From: Bacillota bacterium
Lineage (GTDB): Bacteria > Bacillota > Clostridia > Acetivibrionales > DSM-1351
Assembly (NCBI GenBank): GCA_023441625.1
Contig: JAEZOA010000041.1
Coordinates: forward strand, 1 to 64,000
Direction of reading: 5' to 3'
DNA length: 64,000 bases
Each line of letters begins with the position of its first letter. Positions within the stretch are counted from its first letter, which is position 1. Position numbers and translations under genes: made by a program. Positions 1 through 7,627 of this stretch are shown here, in pieces. The notes beneath the pieces are model-generated. The model was given only the letters and a program-made list of their open reading frames with translations, was not told where the DNA came from and made no database searches.

Positions 1-284
1 ACACTATGAACCATGGATGGTGAATGTGTGCGACGGCAAAAACACTGAGATGAGCCATTACTAATTCTAGCAATTATTTCGGCAACAAACCATTGATAAA
101 TTTGAACACCCATAGACTGAGTTAACAATCTATTTTAAGAGGCTGAATAGTATCAAAAGTTGAAAACATATATTGAAATATCCTAAAACACACAAAAAAA
201 ACTACATTTTTAATGAATATTTAAATATATAGCTTAAAGGCTTTAAAACAAGTTAAAAGGAGCTAAAAACCCTAAATAGTAAAT
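1..284. other. Left-edge region with no confident gene
   Basis: No confident gene. A plus-strand frame open from the window edge ends with TAA at 62-64 and would give a C-terminal tail of about 20 residues (HYEPWMVNVCDGKNTEMSHY). I do not recognise it. A minus-strand frame starting at ATG 111-113 is also open to the edge. The two overlap and neither can be assigned without the sequence to the left. Positions 65-284 are A+T-rich and contain no supported feature. Confidence 0.3.
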
Positions 285-313
285 TTGACATAAGCTTATA
301 CGTTTGTTAAAAT
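285..313 (+). promoter_or_regulatory. Sigma-A promoter for the MATE gene
   Basis: A perfect -35 box TTGACA (285-290), a 17-bp spacer and a near-perfect -10 box TAAAAT (308-313) lie about 100 bp upstream of the MATE start codon on the same strand. Transcription would start near 320, leaving a leader of about 90 nt. The match is direct; activity is inferred. Confidence 0.75.
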
Positions 314-410
314 CAATTGTTTGAAAAACAGAAGCAATGGTTTAATACTTTTGCATAAGTTATTCTTATTAATTATATATTTGTCGTCGTTCTTTGTTGT
401 GGAGGAATTA

Positions 411-1769
411 ATGGAAAGAGAAATTTTAAATTCGGAAAAAATGGGTGTAATGCCTGTTGGGAGGCTGCTTGCAACCATGTCGGCCCCTGCAATGTTATCT
501 ATGCTAGTACAATCATTATATAATATTGTAGACAGCTATTTTGTATCAAAACTTAGTAAAGAGGCCTTTGAAGCAATATCTATTGCATTTCCAATGCAGC
601 TGCTGGTATTCGCTTTTGCAATTGGTGTGGGAATTGGAACCAACTCACTTGTTGCCAGAAAACTAGGAGAAGGAAAAAGTGACCAAGCAACTATTATAAC
701 TCAGACAGGTTTATTTCTGGCTATCATAAATGCAATAATATTTGTTTTAGTAGGTTTAGTTTTTTCGGGTCCCTTTATAAGAATGTTTTCAAACAATCCA
801 GAAGTTATTTCTTTAGGTACTACTTATTTAACAATTGTAACTGTTGGTTCTGCAGGAATGTTTATCGAGGTTCTTTGCTCAAAAACTTTACAAGCTACTG
901 GAAACATGTTAATTCCAATGATTTCACAGTTAATTGGAGCTGTACTTAATATAATTTTGAACCCTATTCTGATTTTTGGTTTATTTGGTTTTCCAAGGCT
1001 TGGTATAGCCGGTTCTGCTGTTGCAACTGTCATTAGTCAGATAACTGCAATGGTATATGTAATTGTTTTGATTAATTTTAAAAATCATGACGTACATTTT
1101 TCTTTGCGAGGTCTTAAGGTCAAAAAAGAGAATATTATTTCAATATATAAGGTTGGTGCCCCTACAATAGTTATTAATGCGATTGGTTCCTTAACAACCA
1201 CTTATTTGAATTTTATACTAATGTCATTTTCACAAGGAGCAATATCGGTATTGGGCATATACTTCAGACTTCAATCCTTTATATTTATGCCGGTATTTGG
1301 TTTAACTCAAGGAGCAATGCCAATTATGGGATACAATTTTGGTGCTAATAAAAAGAAGCGATTCTACCAAACCTTTAAATTATCCCTAATAGTTTCATCT
1401 ATCATTATGCTAATTGGATTGTTTATTTTTCAAGTTTTCCCAGACAAACTACTTTCAGTATTTGGACAAAATTCCGAAATGGGAGTTTACGCACTTAGAG
1501 TTATAAGTCTCTGCTTTATTTTTGCGGCCTTTGGAATAGTTGTTTCTACCATGTTCCAAGCAATTGGTCATGGATTTAAATCCCTTACTATGTCTTTACT
1601 TAGGCAATTAGTAATAATACTACCTTGTGCTTTTATTTTCGGTAAAATCTTTGGATTAAATGGCGTTTGGTTTTGCTACCCTGTTGCCGAGATAGTATGC
1701 TTTCTGATTTTTACACCCATAGGTTTTAAGGCAATTAAATCTGAGTTTATTAGAAAAAATTCATTTTAA
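411..1769 (+). CDS. MATE family multidrug/toxin efflux transporter
   Basis: Inner-membrane cation-coupled antiporter of the multi-antimicrobial extrusion family, expected to export drugs or toxic metabolites. The product is 452 residues, the usual MATE length, with about twelve hydrophobic segments arranged as two similar halves. The N-terminal region (VGRLLATMSAPAMLSMLVQS, then YNIVDSYFVSKLS) matches the first helix pair of the family. A longer frame is open from 321, but ATG 411 is preceded by GGAGGAATTA and aligns with family starts, so it was chosen. The gene is single, has its own promoter, and converges on the flagellar operon at a shared terminator. The substrate cannot be read from sequence. 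Confidence 0.9.
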   Translation: MEREILNSEKMGVMPVGRLLATMSAPAMLSMLVQSLYNIVDSYFVSKLSKEAFEAISIAFPMQLLVFAFAIGVGIGTNSLVARKLGEGKSDQATIITQTGLFLAIINAIIFVLVGLVFSGPFIRMFSNNPEVISLGTTYLTIVTVGSAGMFIEVLCSKTLQATGNMLIPMISQLIGAVLNIILNPILIFGLFGFPRLGIAGSAVATVISQITAMVYVIVLINFKNHDVHFSLRGLKVKKENIISIYKVGAPTIVINAIGSLTTTYLNFILMSFSQGAISVLGIYFRLQSFIFMPVFGLTQGAMPIMGYNFGANKKKRFYQTFKLSLIVSSIIMLIGLFIFQVFPDKLLSVFGQNSEMGVYALRVISLCFIFAAFGIVVSTMFQAIGHGFKSLTMSLLRQLVIILPCAFIFGKIFGLNGVWFCYPVAEIVCFLIFTPIGFKAIKSEFIRKNSF

Positions 1770-1810
1770 AATAAAGCACTATTGCTTATATTTAGCAATA
1801 GTGCTTTATT
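1770..1810. terminator. Bidirectional terminator between the MATE gene and the fla/che operon
   Basis: A 16-bp perfect inverted repeat (AATAAAGCACTATTGC, 1770-1785, with its complement at 1795-1810) has a 9-nt loop and is followed by a T-rich tract on both strands. It begins directly after the MATE stop codon and lies about 75 bp past the last gene of the minus-strand operon, so it probably ends both transcripts. Confidence 0.9.
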
Positions 1811-1885
1811 TTTATCTTTTCTATTAGTTTATTGTTGATGAGTAAGTCTTACCAAAATTGTGCTAGTATTAAAACTAACGTAGCT

Positions 1886-2137
1886 TCAGTCTGCATTACT
1901 GTCGGTACTCTTAGTTGTATTACTATCACTAGAGGAACTTACTTCAGAAGCTTCGCTATTATAATTTAAAAATGGAATTTTTTCAACTAAACCATATTTT
2001 GATTTAGCTATACTAATTATCTCTTGTTTGCTAAGTTCTTTTGTCGTTCCTGCAGAAAAAATCATCCCAGCAATTGCTGTAATAATCATCCCTATTCCAA
2101 TACCTAATATAACACTTTTTTCGTGCACTTTTCTCAT
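1886..2137 (-). CDS. Small membrane-anchored protein at the operon end, function unknown
   Basis: An 83-residue protein with a positively charged N-terminus, one transmembrane helix (about residues 9-30, rich in Ile, Gly and Met), a short amphipathic stretch (KELSKQEIISIAKSKYGLVE) and a Ser/Thr/Asn-rich acidic tail. The helix plus 'SKQEIIxxAKxxGLVE' pattern resembles small clostridial proteins annotated as truncated MltG/YceG-like, but that link is weak. The Shine-Dalgarno sequence is TAGGAGTAG. It is the last gene before the terminator, 30 nt after the SwrB-like gene. A role in motility is suggested only by position. Confidence 0.6.
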   Translation of the reverse strand: MRKVHEKSVILGIGIGMIITAIAGMIFSAGTTKELSKQEIISIAKSKYGLVEKIPFLNYNSEASEVSSSSDSNTTKSTDSNAD

Positions 2138-2166
2138 TTAACTACTCCTATAAATTAAATTCCAAA

Positions 2167-2898
2167 CTATCTATTAATTAAACCTCTAATAAGTCCAATC
2201 TCACCCTTACCAATTTTCAATTTGTCAGCTATTTCATCATTGCTAAGCCCCTGTTCAATTAACTGCAAAACTTCCTTTCTACTGCTATTCAAGGAGAGTT
2301 TTGATCCTGTACCTGTAGAGTCTCTTTGATATAAAGGGGAATTATATGTAAACTGCGTATTAATCCTTCTATGAGTATTAATCTCTCCTATTTGAGATTC
2401 AGACTCCTCAGCTTTTGTGGTTTGAACTATATTCTCATCCTTTTCTGAAGCTAGTTCTTCTTGAACCTGACTTTCAAATTCTATTGGTAGCATCTGTTTC
2501 TCATTTACCAATTCTTCTGGCTTTTGTTCCTTATTTATTATGTATTCTGAGATCTGGTCAGAATTAAATAATTCTATATCCTCCTGATCCACTGATGCTT
2601 CCGACTCTTTATTATTGGTCTCTATTTCTTTTATTGATGACTCTTGACTATTATTAATACTATTGCTTAAGAACTCTTTATTTTTCTCAGAAATAACAGC
2701 AACTACATAGTCAGACATTCTGTTTAATTCATGTACCATTTCTTCTGAATCCTGAATCATGTTAAACATTTCATCCTTTTTTCTATCAAACTCTTTAAAA
2801 AAGTCTTTACCATTAACCCTGTCCATTGCAATAAAAAACAGAGCCACAATTACTAATAAAACTCCCAAAAATATTATACATACATAGAATGCTTCCAT
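2167..2898 (-). CDS. SwrB-like flagellar accessory membrane protein (DUF6115-type)
   Basis: A 243-residue protein with one N-terminal transmembrane helix (about residues 4-26), a charged coiled-coil segment, a long Glu/Ser-rich linker, and a C-terminal helix-turn-helix-like stretch (EVLQLIEQGLSNDEIADKLK followed by a glycine and hydrophobic turn). This architecture and its place just after sigD and fapA match Bacillus SwrB (YlxL), which helps activate assembly of the flagellar export gate. It is longer than Bacillus SwrB (about 167 residues), mainly in the linker. The GTG two codons upstream overlaps the Shine-Dalgarno sequence GAGGTG, so ATG at 2898 was chosen. The functional assignment rests on architecture and synteny. 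Confidence 0.6.
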   Translation of the reverse strand: MEAFYVCIIFLGVLLVIVALFFIAMDRVNGKDFFKEFDRKKDEMFNMIQDSEEMVHELNRMSDYVVAVISEKNKEFLSNSINNSQESSIKEIETNNKESEASVDQEDIELFNSDQISEYIINKEQKPEELVNEKQMLPIEFESQVQEELASEKDENIVQTTKAEESESQIGEINTHRRINTQFTYNSPLYQRDSTGTGSKLSLNSSRKEVLQLIEQGLSNDEIADKLKIGKGEIGLIRGLINR

Positions 2899-2913
2899 AT
2901 TCACCTCAAGCTG

Positions 2914-3195
2914 TTATATCTTTATATCAATGGTCGGAGTACTTCTAATATTCTTTTGCTTCTTTTTTTTATCATTTTGCTTAGAATTATCTTTCTCTTG
3001 TTTTTCATTAACTCGTCCACCTTGGACGTTTTCTCTTGCTAAGACCTGCTTCATACTGCTGTCTATTCTCTCACGATTAGTTTCCGCCTGCTGCTGAGTT
3101 ATTGCTTGACCTTTGTTGGCCTCATCACTATATGTTTTTGATAATTCAGATGTCTTTGGAAACATAACTTGAAAGTCCATAGGTTTTACCGACAT
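2914..3195 (-). CDS. Small Lys/Gln-rich protein of the flagellar operon, unknown function
   Basis: A 93-residue hydrophilic protein without membrane segments. The N-terminus (MSVKPMDFQVMFPKTSELSK) is moderately conserved-looking. A Gln/Glu/Arg-rich helix follows, then a strongly basic run of Lys and Gln and a short hydrophobic end (TPTIDIKI). It starts after a good AGGAGG box and lies between fapA and the SwrB-like gene with 15-35 nt gaps, so it is surely cotranscribed with them. Similar small ORFs occur beside fapA in other clostridia as far as I recall, without a known role. Confidence 0.6.
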   Translation of the reverse strand: MSVKPMDFQVMFPKTSELSKTYSDEANKGQAITQQQAETNRERIDSSMKQVLARENVQGGRVNEKQEKDNSKQNDKKKKQKNIRSTPTIDIKI

Positions 3196-3230
3196 ATAAT
3201 CGCCTCCTATATTAAATAAAAATTTGTTCT

Positions 3231-4622
3231 TTATTTATCTATAGCACCAACACGTATATCTGCTCCATCCTTATATAGAGTACAATACTGAAGCTGCTCC
3301 TTAACGTACATTATGCATGTACCAATAGAGACCTTAACCCCAGGATAAATTTGATTCAATGCTCGGATCTTCCCATTGCCCTCTTGTTGAAGTTGTTCCT
3401 CTAAAACAGCAATTTCCCTCTTAACCTCTTCTAAACTTGTTGATAAATGTATCTTGGTACGAACACTCTTAGTCATGATTTCATGTTTCTCTGGTGTAAG
3501 TGTTCCCATACCCTCTAACTTTCTTAAAATAGTTATTGCCTGATCAGATTTTTTAATATCACTTTCCATTGAAACAAAATCTTCTTTTAGCTTTTTATAC
3601 CGTTCTCGGATTGTTGGATCTACTCCCACCTCAAGTTCAGTTACTGTTGCCATATGGGAGCCTATTACCTTTGCAATAATAATTTTCCCAACCTTACAGG
3701 TGCCCCCAACTAGTAAACCCTTTCTTCCTGTTAACTCCAGTTTATTGCCACATTTTACATTACTATGTAATACAGCTTCAGACTGTATATTATTCTTAGC
3801 CTCAACATTGCAGTATTCAATATATCTTGCAACAATATCTCCACCTGCAATAAGTGTACCCTTACCCATGCCCTGCATTCCTCTTCTAAGGATTATATTA
3901 CCACCAGCCTTAATTGTGGCTCCTTCTACGACACCATAAACCTCTACGTTACCACCGGCTTCAACCTTAAACCCAGATAATATATTTCCTTTGACTATGA
4001 CATTACCTACAAAGTTAACGTTTCCAGTAGAATTATCTACATCTGCTGGAACTTCATGGTTTGTGTAAACACTCACTTTCGATTGATCTAGAAACTCAAC
4101 CTCTCCCTCAGCTGTAGCATATAAAGATTGACCATCCTCAGAAACAGCAACATTCTTACCTCTTGGCAAGACAGCAGGTCTGCCATTAACCGCCATCAAA
4201 ACCCTACCTTTTACAGTTTTACCCTGTGTCCCCATTACTGCTGGTTCAAGTGTACAAAGGACTTGTCCAACTTTTACAGATTGTATAAGATTTAATTCTC
4301 TATAATTAATTCTTCCATCTTCTAATAGAGTAGGTGTCTTATTAACTGATGTATCAAAATGAAATATTACTGCGCCATTCTTTCCATTCTGAGCTGCTAT
4401 TCCCTCTGCAACACAAATAGCTTCGTTATACACTGGATTATTAGAAAAATACTCAATAGCATCTTCCTTAATACCAAATGTAACTTTTTGAGTCTCAAGA
4501 GCACTAATTATCTCTTCTTTGGTTATTGAAGTAATCTCATCAACTTTAAAAAGAGTTATAAATGCCTTTAACTCATCTGGTGATACAGTAACTAAAATTT
4601 TTAAATCATTTTGATCTGCCAT
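3231..4622 (-). CDS. FapA family polymerising protein (DUF342)
   Basis: A 463-residue protein. The N-terminal part (about 1-150) carries the FapA/DUF342 N-terminal fold. The middle (about 170-320) is a right-handed beta-helix built of short repeats such as GNVNFVGNVIVKGNI and AGGNVEVYGVVEGATIKAGG. The C-terminal part contains a long coiled coil (about 330-420). Bacterial FapA-type proteins resemble bactofilins, and some influence flagellar or cell-surface organisation through scaffold formation. Its position directly after sigD is typical of clostridial and Bacillus-like fla operons. A cytoplasmic scaffold is likely; the exact role is not established. Confidence 0.8.
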   Translation of the reverse strand: MADQNDLKILVTVSPDELKAFITLFKVDEITSITKEEIISALETQKVTFGIKEDAIEYFSNNPVYNEAICVAEGIAAQNGKNGAVIFHFDTSVNKTPTLLEDGRINYRELNLIQSVKVGQVLCTLEPAVMGTQGKTVKGRVLMAVNGRPAVLPRGKNVAVSEDGQSLYATAEGEVEFLDQSKVSVYTNHEVPADVDNSTGNVNFVGNVIVKGNILSGFKVEAGGNVEVYGVVEGATIKAGGNIILRRGMQGMGKGTLIAGGDIVARYIEYCNVEAKNNIQSEAVLHSNVKCGNKLELTGRKGLLVGGTCKVGKIIIAKVIGSHMATVTELEVGVDPTIRERYKKLKEDFVSMESDIKKSDQAITILRKLEGMGTLTPEKHEIMTKSVRTKIHLSTSLEEVKREIAVLEEQLQQEGNGKIRALNQIYPGVKVSIGTCIMYVKEQLQYCTLYKDGADIRVGAIDK

Positions 4623-4637
4623 AAGATGGTCTCTCCT

Positions 4638-5402
4638 TTATGATTCAAGAATTATTTTATGTCTATGTAATTTACCTCTCATTCGAAGTAATGCTTTGGT
4701 ATGTAGTTGAGAAATTCGAGACTCTGTTACATTCATTATAGCACTTATTTCTTTTAATGTCAGTTCTTCAAAATAGTAAAACGTTATAACTGACTTTTCT
4801 TTTTCCGGCAATTTATCAATTGAGTCTATAAGAAGCTCCTTTATTTCAACGTTTTCTAGAGCTGTTTCTGGCTTATCCTCATTATTGTCGTTTAATATTT
4901 CTATACCTCTGTCATAGTTTTGCTCCATAAATTCTTCTAATGACATCATTGAAGAAACGTTAACATCATTCAATAGCTTATAAAATTCTGCCATGCTTAT
5001 TCCCATTTTTTCAGCAACTTCTCTGTCTGTAGCTGAATGTCCAACCTCATTTTCTATCTCGACATATACTTTTTCTAATTCTTTATTTTTCTGTCTTAAA
5101 GACCTTGGTACCCAATCCAAATCACGGATACTATCTATAATAGAGCCCCTTATCCTAAAAGAAGCATAGGTTTCAAATTTAACACCCTTTGAGATATCGA
5201 ATTTCTCAATAGCATCTATAAGCCCGAACGCTCCATATCCAACTAAATCATCAAATTCAACATTTGAGCCAAAATAAATACTTAACCTACCTGCTACATA
5301 CTTTATCAAATATGCATATTCAATTATGAGCTGTTCCTTTACAGCTGGGTCTTTTGTTTCTGTGTATTGTTTCCAAAGTTGATTATTATTTACACTATTC
5401 AT
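4638..5402 (-). CDS. sigD: Flagellar sigma factor SigD (FliA/WhiG family)
   Basis: Alternative sigma factor for late flagellar, chemotaxis and autolysin genes. The 254-residue product shows sigma region 2 (YVAGRLSIYFGSNVEFDDLV, then a GYGAFGLIDAIEKFD stretch and FETYASFRIRGSIIDSIRDL), region 3 (REVAEKMGISMAEFYKLL) and region 4 with helix-turn-helix (LTLKEISAIMNVTESRISQL). The RGSIIDxxRxxDWVPR segment is diagnostic of the FliA group. An upstream in-frame ATG exists, but ATG 5402 follows GGGGGATTTAC and matches family starts. As in Bacillus it is encoded near the end of the long operon, coupling late-gene expression to full operon transcription. No anti-sigma factor FlgM is in the window. Confidence 0.95.
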   Translation of the reverse strand: MNSVNNNQLWKQYTETKDPAVKEQLIIEYAYLIKYVAGRLSIYFGSNVEFDDLVGYGAFGLIDAIEKFDISKGVKFETYASFRIRGSIIDSIRDLDWVPRSLRQKNKELEKVYVEIENEVGHSATDREVAEKMGISMAEFYKLLNDVNVSSMMSLEEFMEQNYDRGIEILNDNNEDKPETALENVEIKELLIDSIDKLPEKEKSVITFYYFEELTLKEISAIMNVTESRISQLHTKALLRMRGKLHRHKIILES

Positions 5403-5446
5403 GTAAATCCCCCAATTAATAAATACCATATATGTAAGTTATTGCA

Positions 5447-5821
5447 CTACTCTTTTATTTTTGTTCTAACAGCTTGTGATAAATCAAGTGGAGTGAACCC
5501 ATTATCATTATCATTATCTGCAAATAGGTCTACACTATTACCTAGATGACCCTCCTGTTCTAATTTCTCAGCATTAGCTTTTTCTAACATTTCCTCTTCT
5601 TTAGCCTTAGCTTCAGCTTCAAGTTTTTGTTTGTTTTGTTCTTCAACAATACTTTTCAAAGTGAAACTAACTAATAATCCTACTAAATAAAAACTCACCA
5701 TTGCTATAATCATTCTCAAACAGGTCTGATTGGTATTAGAATTGCTTGCTATACTAATAAATCCCGTTATAAGAGAAGCCATCAATGCAAGAAGAAAAGG
5801 AATTTTCATTATAGTCTCCAT
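5447..5821 (-). CDS. Small two-helix membrane protein between cheD and sigD
   Basis: A 124-residue protein with two hydrophobic segments (about residues 5-23 and 30-53), then a Glu/Lys/Ala-rich coiled coil (about 60-90) and a hydrophilic tail (FTPLDLSQAVRTKIKE). The frame is open 17 codons further upstream, but ATG 5821 has the better Shine-Dalgarno sequence (AAAGAGGTAAGA) and begins the conserved-looking part. It lies in the chemotaxis segment with short gaps on both sides. I cannot assign a function; its place suggests a role in motility. Confidence 0.6.
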   Translation of the reverse strand: METIMKIPFLLALMASLITGFISIASNSNTNQTCLRMIIAMVSFYLVGLLVSFTLKSIVEEQNKQKLEAEAKAKEEEMLEKANAEKLEQEGHLGNSVDLFADNDNDNGFTPLDLSQAVRTKIKE

Positions 5822-5893
5822 TCTTACCTCTTTCGTTGTAAACTCTAAAGAAAGAATACATTTTCTTTTCATTAGTGAAAATCAAAGTAAAAA

Positions 5894-6382
5894 TTATATT
5901 TGTTTAATACCAAAACCAATGGTCTTAATCATAAGCTTTCCATCACTGGAATATAGCTCTATTGTACGTCCGTAATTACCGCCTGTGTCTTCAGATATAA
6001 TTGGTATTCTTAATTCTTGTAGCTTTTCTTTACAAGCAATTACATTTCTATATCCAATACGCATTAAATCTGATCCACTGCTAAAATTAAACATTTGAGC
6101 TCCACCTGCAAGCTTTGCAACAATGTTTTCCCTTTTTGCTCCTAACCTTACCATATCATTAGCAAGTATTACAATTGCTGTGTCTGCAAATTTTGCAGGA
6201 TTACTTTTATTTTTTGCCTGCTCACTACTAGGCAACATTACATGTGCCAAACCAATTATTTTTGTTTGTGAATCGTACAATGCAACTCCAACACAAGAAC
6301 CAAGTCCAAGTGTAGTAATCATACAAGGGTGATGTGCTGAATTCAAGTCAGCCATACCAACCTTTATCATATCATAACTCAT
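5894..6382 (-). CDS. cheD: Chemoreceptor glutamine deamidase CheD
   Basis: CheD deamidates specific glutamines of chemoreceptors and stimulates the CheC phosphatase. The 162-residue product carries the catalytic Cys motif (LGLGSCVGVALYD), the following His in GLAHVMLP, and the downstream KLAGGAQMF segment typical of the family. Its start codon overlaps the cheC stop (TAATG), a sign of translational coupling that fits the CheC-CheD complex. Length is normal. Confidence 0.95.
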   Translation of the reverse strand: MSYDMIKVGMADLNSAHHPCMITTLGLGSCVGVALYDSQTKIIGLAHVMLPSSEQAKNKSNPAKFADTAIVILANDMVRLGAKRENIVAKLAGGAQMFNFSSGSDLMRIGYRNVIACKEKLQELRIPIISEDTGGNYGRTIELYSSDGKLMIKTIGFGIKQI

Positions 6383-7002
6383 TATTCTATAACTCCCAAT
6401 GCTTTTAATAATACCTCATATGAATCAACATCTGGTATTAAAAGAAAGTCTCCAATTACTTTAGTAATGCCTTCACAGAATTCTGTTTCAATATATAACA
6501 CTGAATCTCCAACTTTTCCAAACTCAATTGCAGGAACACTTAAAATGGCACCTGCCATATCAATAGCCAATTCTGGTACAGATGGCATTATTCTAAGATT
6601 AGTTAAGCCTGCTAGTGCAGATAAATATGAAGCAGTTAATATATTCCCGACCTCTTTCAAAGCAGATAGTTCAAGCTCATCAAATTCTATACTGTTTTTT
6701 TCTTTATCACACAAAAGTATATTGACAAGCTGCCTAGCTGCATTGATATCAAGAATAAACATTATATATCCATTTATATCTCCGCTTACACTTAGCAGTA
6801 TTCCAACTACTAATATCTCTTCTCCACCCAAAATTTGGCTAACCTTATCAAAGCCTAAAATTCTAGCCTTTGGAACTGCCATGTCAACTCTTTTATCTAT
6901 CATTTTGGCCAAAGATGTCACTGCATTTCCAGCACCAATATTACCTATTTCTTTCAAAACATCTAGCTGCAAATTGTTTAACTCATCAAAACTTATTGTC
7001 AT
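6382..7002 (-). CDS. cheC: CheY-P phosphatase CheC
   Basis: CheC dephosphorylates CheY-P and binds CheD in the Bacillus-type adaptation system. The 206-residue product has two CheC motifs: residues about 13-45 (LKEIGNIGAGNAVTSLAK) and about 110-140 (LSALKEVGNILTASYLSALA). Each has the E-x2-N pair that forms a phosphatase centre, so both sites look intact. It sits between cheW (29-nt gap) and cheD (1-nt overlap). Confidence 0.95.
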   Translation of the reverse strand: MTISFDELNNLQLDVLKEIGNIGAGNAVTSLAKMIDKRVDMAVPKARILGFDKVSQILGGEEILVVGILLSVSGDINGYIMFILDINAARQLVNILLCDKEKNSIEFDELELSALKEVGNILTASYLSALAGLTNLRIMPSVPELAIDMAGAILSVPAIEFGKVGDSVLYIETEFCEGITKVIGDFLLIPDVDSYEVLLKALGVIE

Positions 7003-7030
7003 TGCGTCTACCTCGATATCTTTTTTTTAA

Positions 7031-7477
7031 TCAAAGCTTAACTAATTTCTCAAAGTTTAAGAGTGTTACTATTTCACCATCCACCTTACCAATACCAAAT
7101 ATGTAATCAGTGTCTTGGTTATTTATTAAACTTGTTGCGCTTTCTATAGATTCGTTTCCAAGCTGAATTGTCTGAAGCACTTGGTCAACTATAACACCAA
7201 TTGAAATCTCTTCTAACTTAAGAATTATAATACGTGTTTCTTCAGTTTCTTCAGCTATTGGAAGATTAAACTTTGCTCTTAAATCCATTACTGGAATAAT
7301 ATCTCCTCTTAAATTAATTACTCCCTTAATGTAATTAGGCGTTTTAGGTACTCTTGTTATTGTTTTCATCCTATCAATTGTTGTAATTTTAAGTGAATCA
7401 ATGCCAAATCGCTCATCTCCAAGACTGAATACAATAAATTGTTTGGTTTCAAATTCTTGTAACTGTGTATCTTCCAT
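7031..7477 (-). CDS. cheW: Chemotaxis coupling protein CheW
   Basis: Scaffold protein that links CheA to chemoreceptors at the membrane. The 148-residue product is a single CheW domain: FIVFSLGDERFGIDSLKI, TRVPKTPNYIKGVINLRGDI, IPVMDLRAKF, and VIVDQVLQTIQL. The frame is open 17 codons upstream, but ATG 7477 follows GGAGGTTATT directly and matches the family. The 150-nt gap between cheA and cheW is unusually long for this operon. It holds a leader ORF and a hairpin that covers the cheW Shine-Dalgarno sequence (separate entries), so cheW dosage may be set by translation. Confidence 0.95.
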   Translation of the reverse strand: MEDTQLQEFETKQFIVFSLGDERFGIDSLKITTIDRMKTITRVPKTPNYIKGVINLRGDIIPVMDLRAKFNLPIAEETEETRIIILKLEEISIGVIVDQVLQTIQLGNESIESATSLINNQDTDYIFGIGKVDGEIVTLLNFEKLVKL

Positions 7478-7481
7478 AATA

Positions 7482-7534
7482 ACCTCCATGCCCACATTTG
7501 GGCTCAAATAGTAATTAAAAAATTGCATGGTGGT
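7482..7534 (-). promoter_or_regulatory. Hairpin that pairs with the cheW ribosome-binding site
   Basis: On the minus strand, ACCACCATGC (7534-7525) is complementary to GCATGGAGGT (7491-7482) except for one central A-A mismatch. The 3' arm contains the cheW Shine-Dalgarno sequence GGAGG, 5 nt before ATG. The loop is about 33 nt. The fold would block initiation unless opened. Complementarity is seen directly; regulation is inferred. Confidence 0.55.
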
Positions 7535-7571
7535 CGCGGTTTATTTTTGTTTTGTATCTTATATTTTTCAC
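7515..7571 (-). CDS. Possible 18-residue leader peptide ahead of cheW
   Basis: GTG at 7571 follows GGAGGTTAGC, a strong Shine-Dalgarno sequence, and opens an 18-codon frame (MKNIRYKTKINRDHHAIF) ending in TAA at 7515-7517. Its last codons run through the 5' arm (7525-7534) of the hairpin that pairs with the cheW ribosome-binding site, and the stop lies in the loop. A ribosome on it would keep the cheW start open. The peptide has no recognisable domain. It may be a translated leader or a chance frame; the strong Shine-Dalgarno sequence and placement favour the first. Confidence 0.4.
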   Translation of the reverse strand: MKNIRYKTKINRDHHAIF

Positions 7572-7627
7572 GCTAACCTCCATGAGCCGTCACAAGCTAC
7601 GGCCAAAAATATAATTATTTTTAAGCT

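Noticed and set aside
1..113. Minus-strand frame open to the left edge, from ATG 111-113
   Set aside because: No recognisable domain and overlapped by an equally open plus-strand frame; cannot be decided from this window.
6467..7030. 187-codon plus-strand open frame
   Set aside because: It lies wholly antisense to cheC, which has clear family motifs; the Ser/Ile/Leu-rich product and the lack of a Shine-Dalgarno sequence mark it as a shadow.
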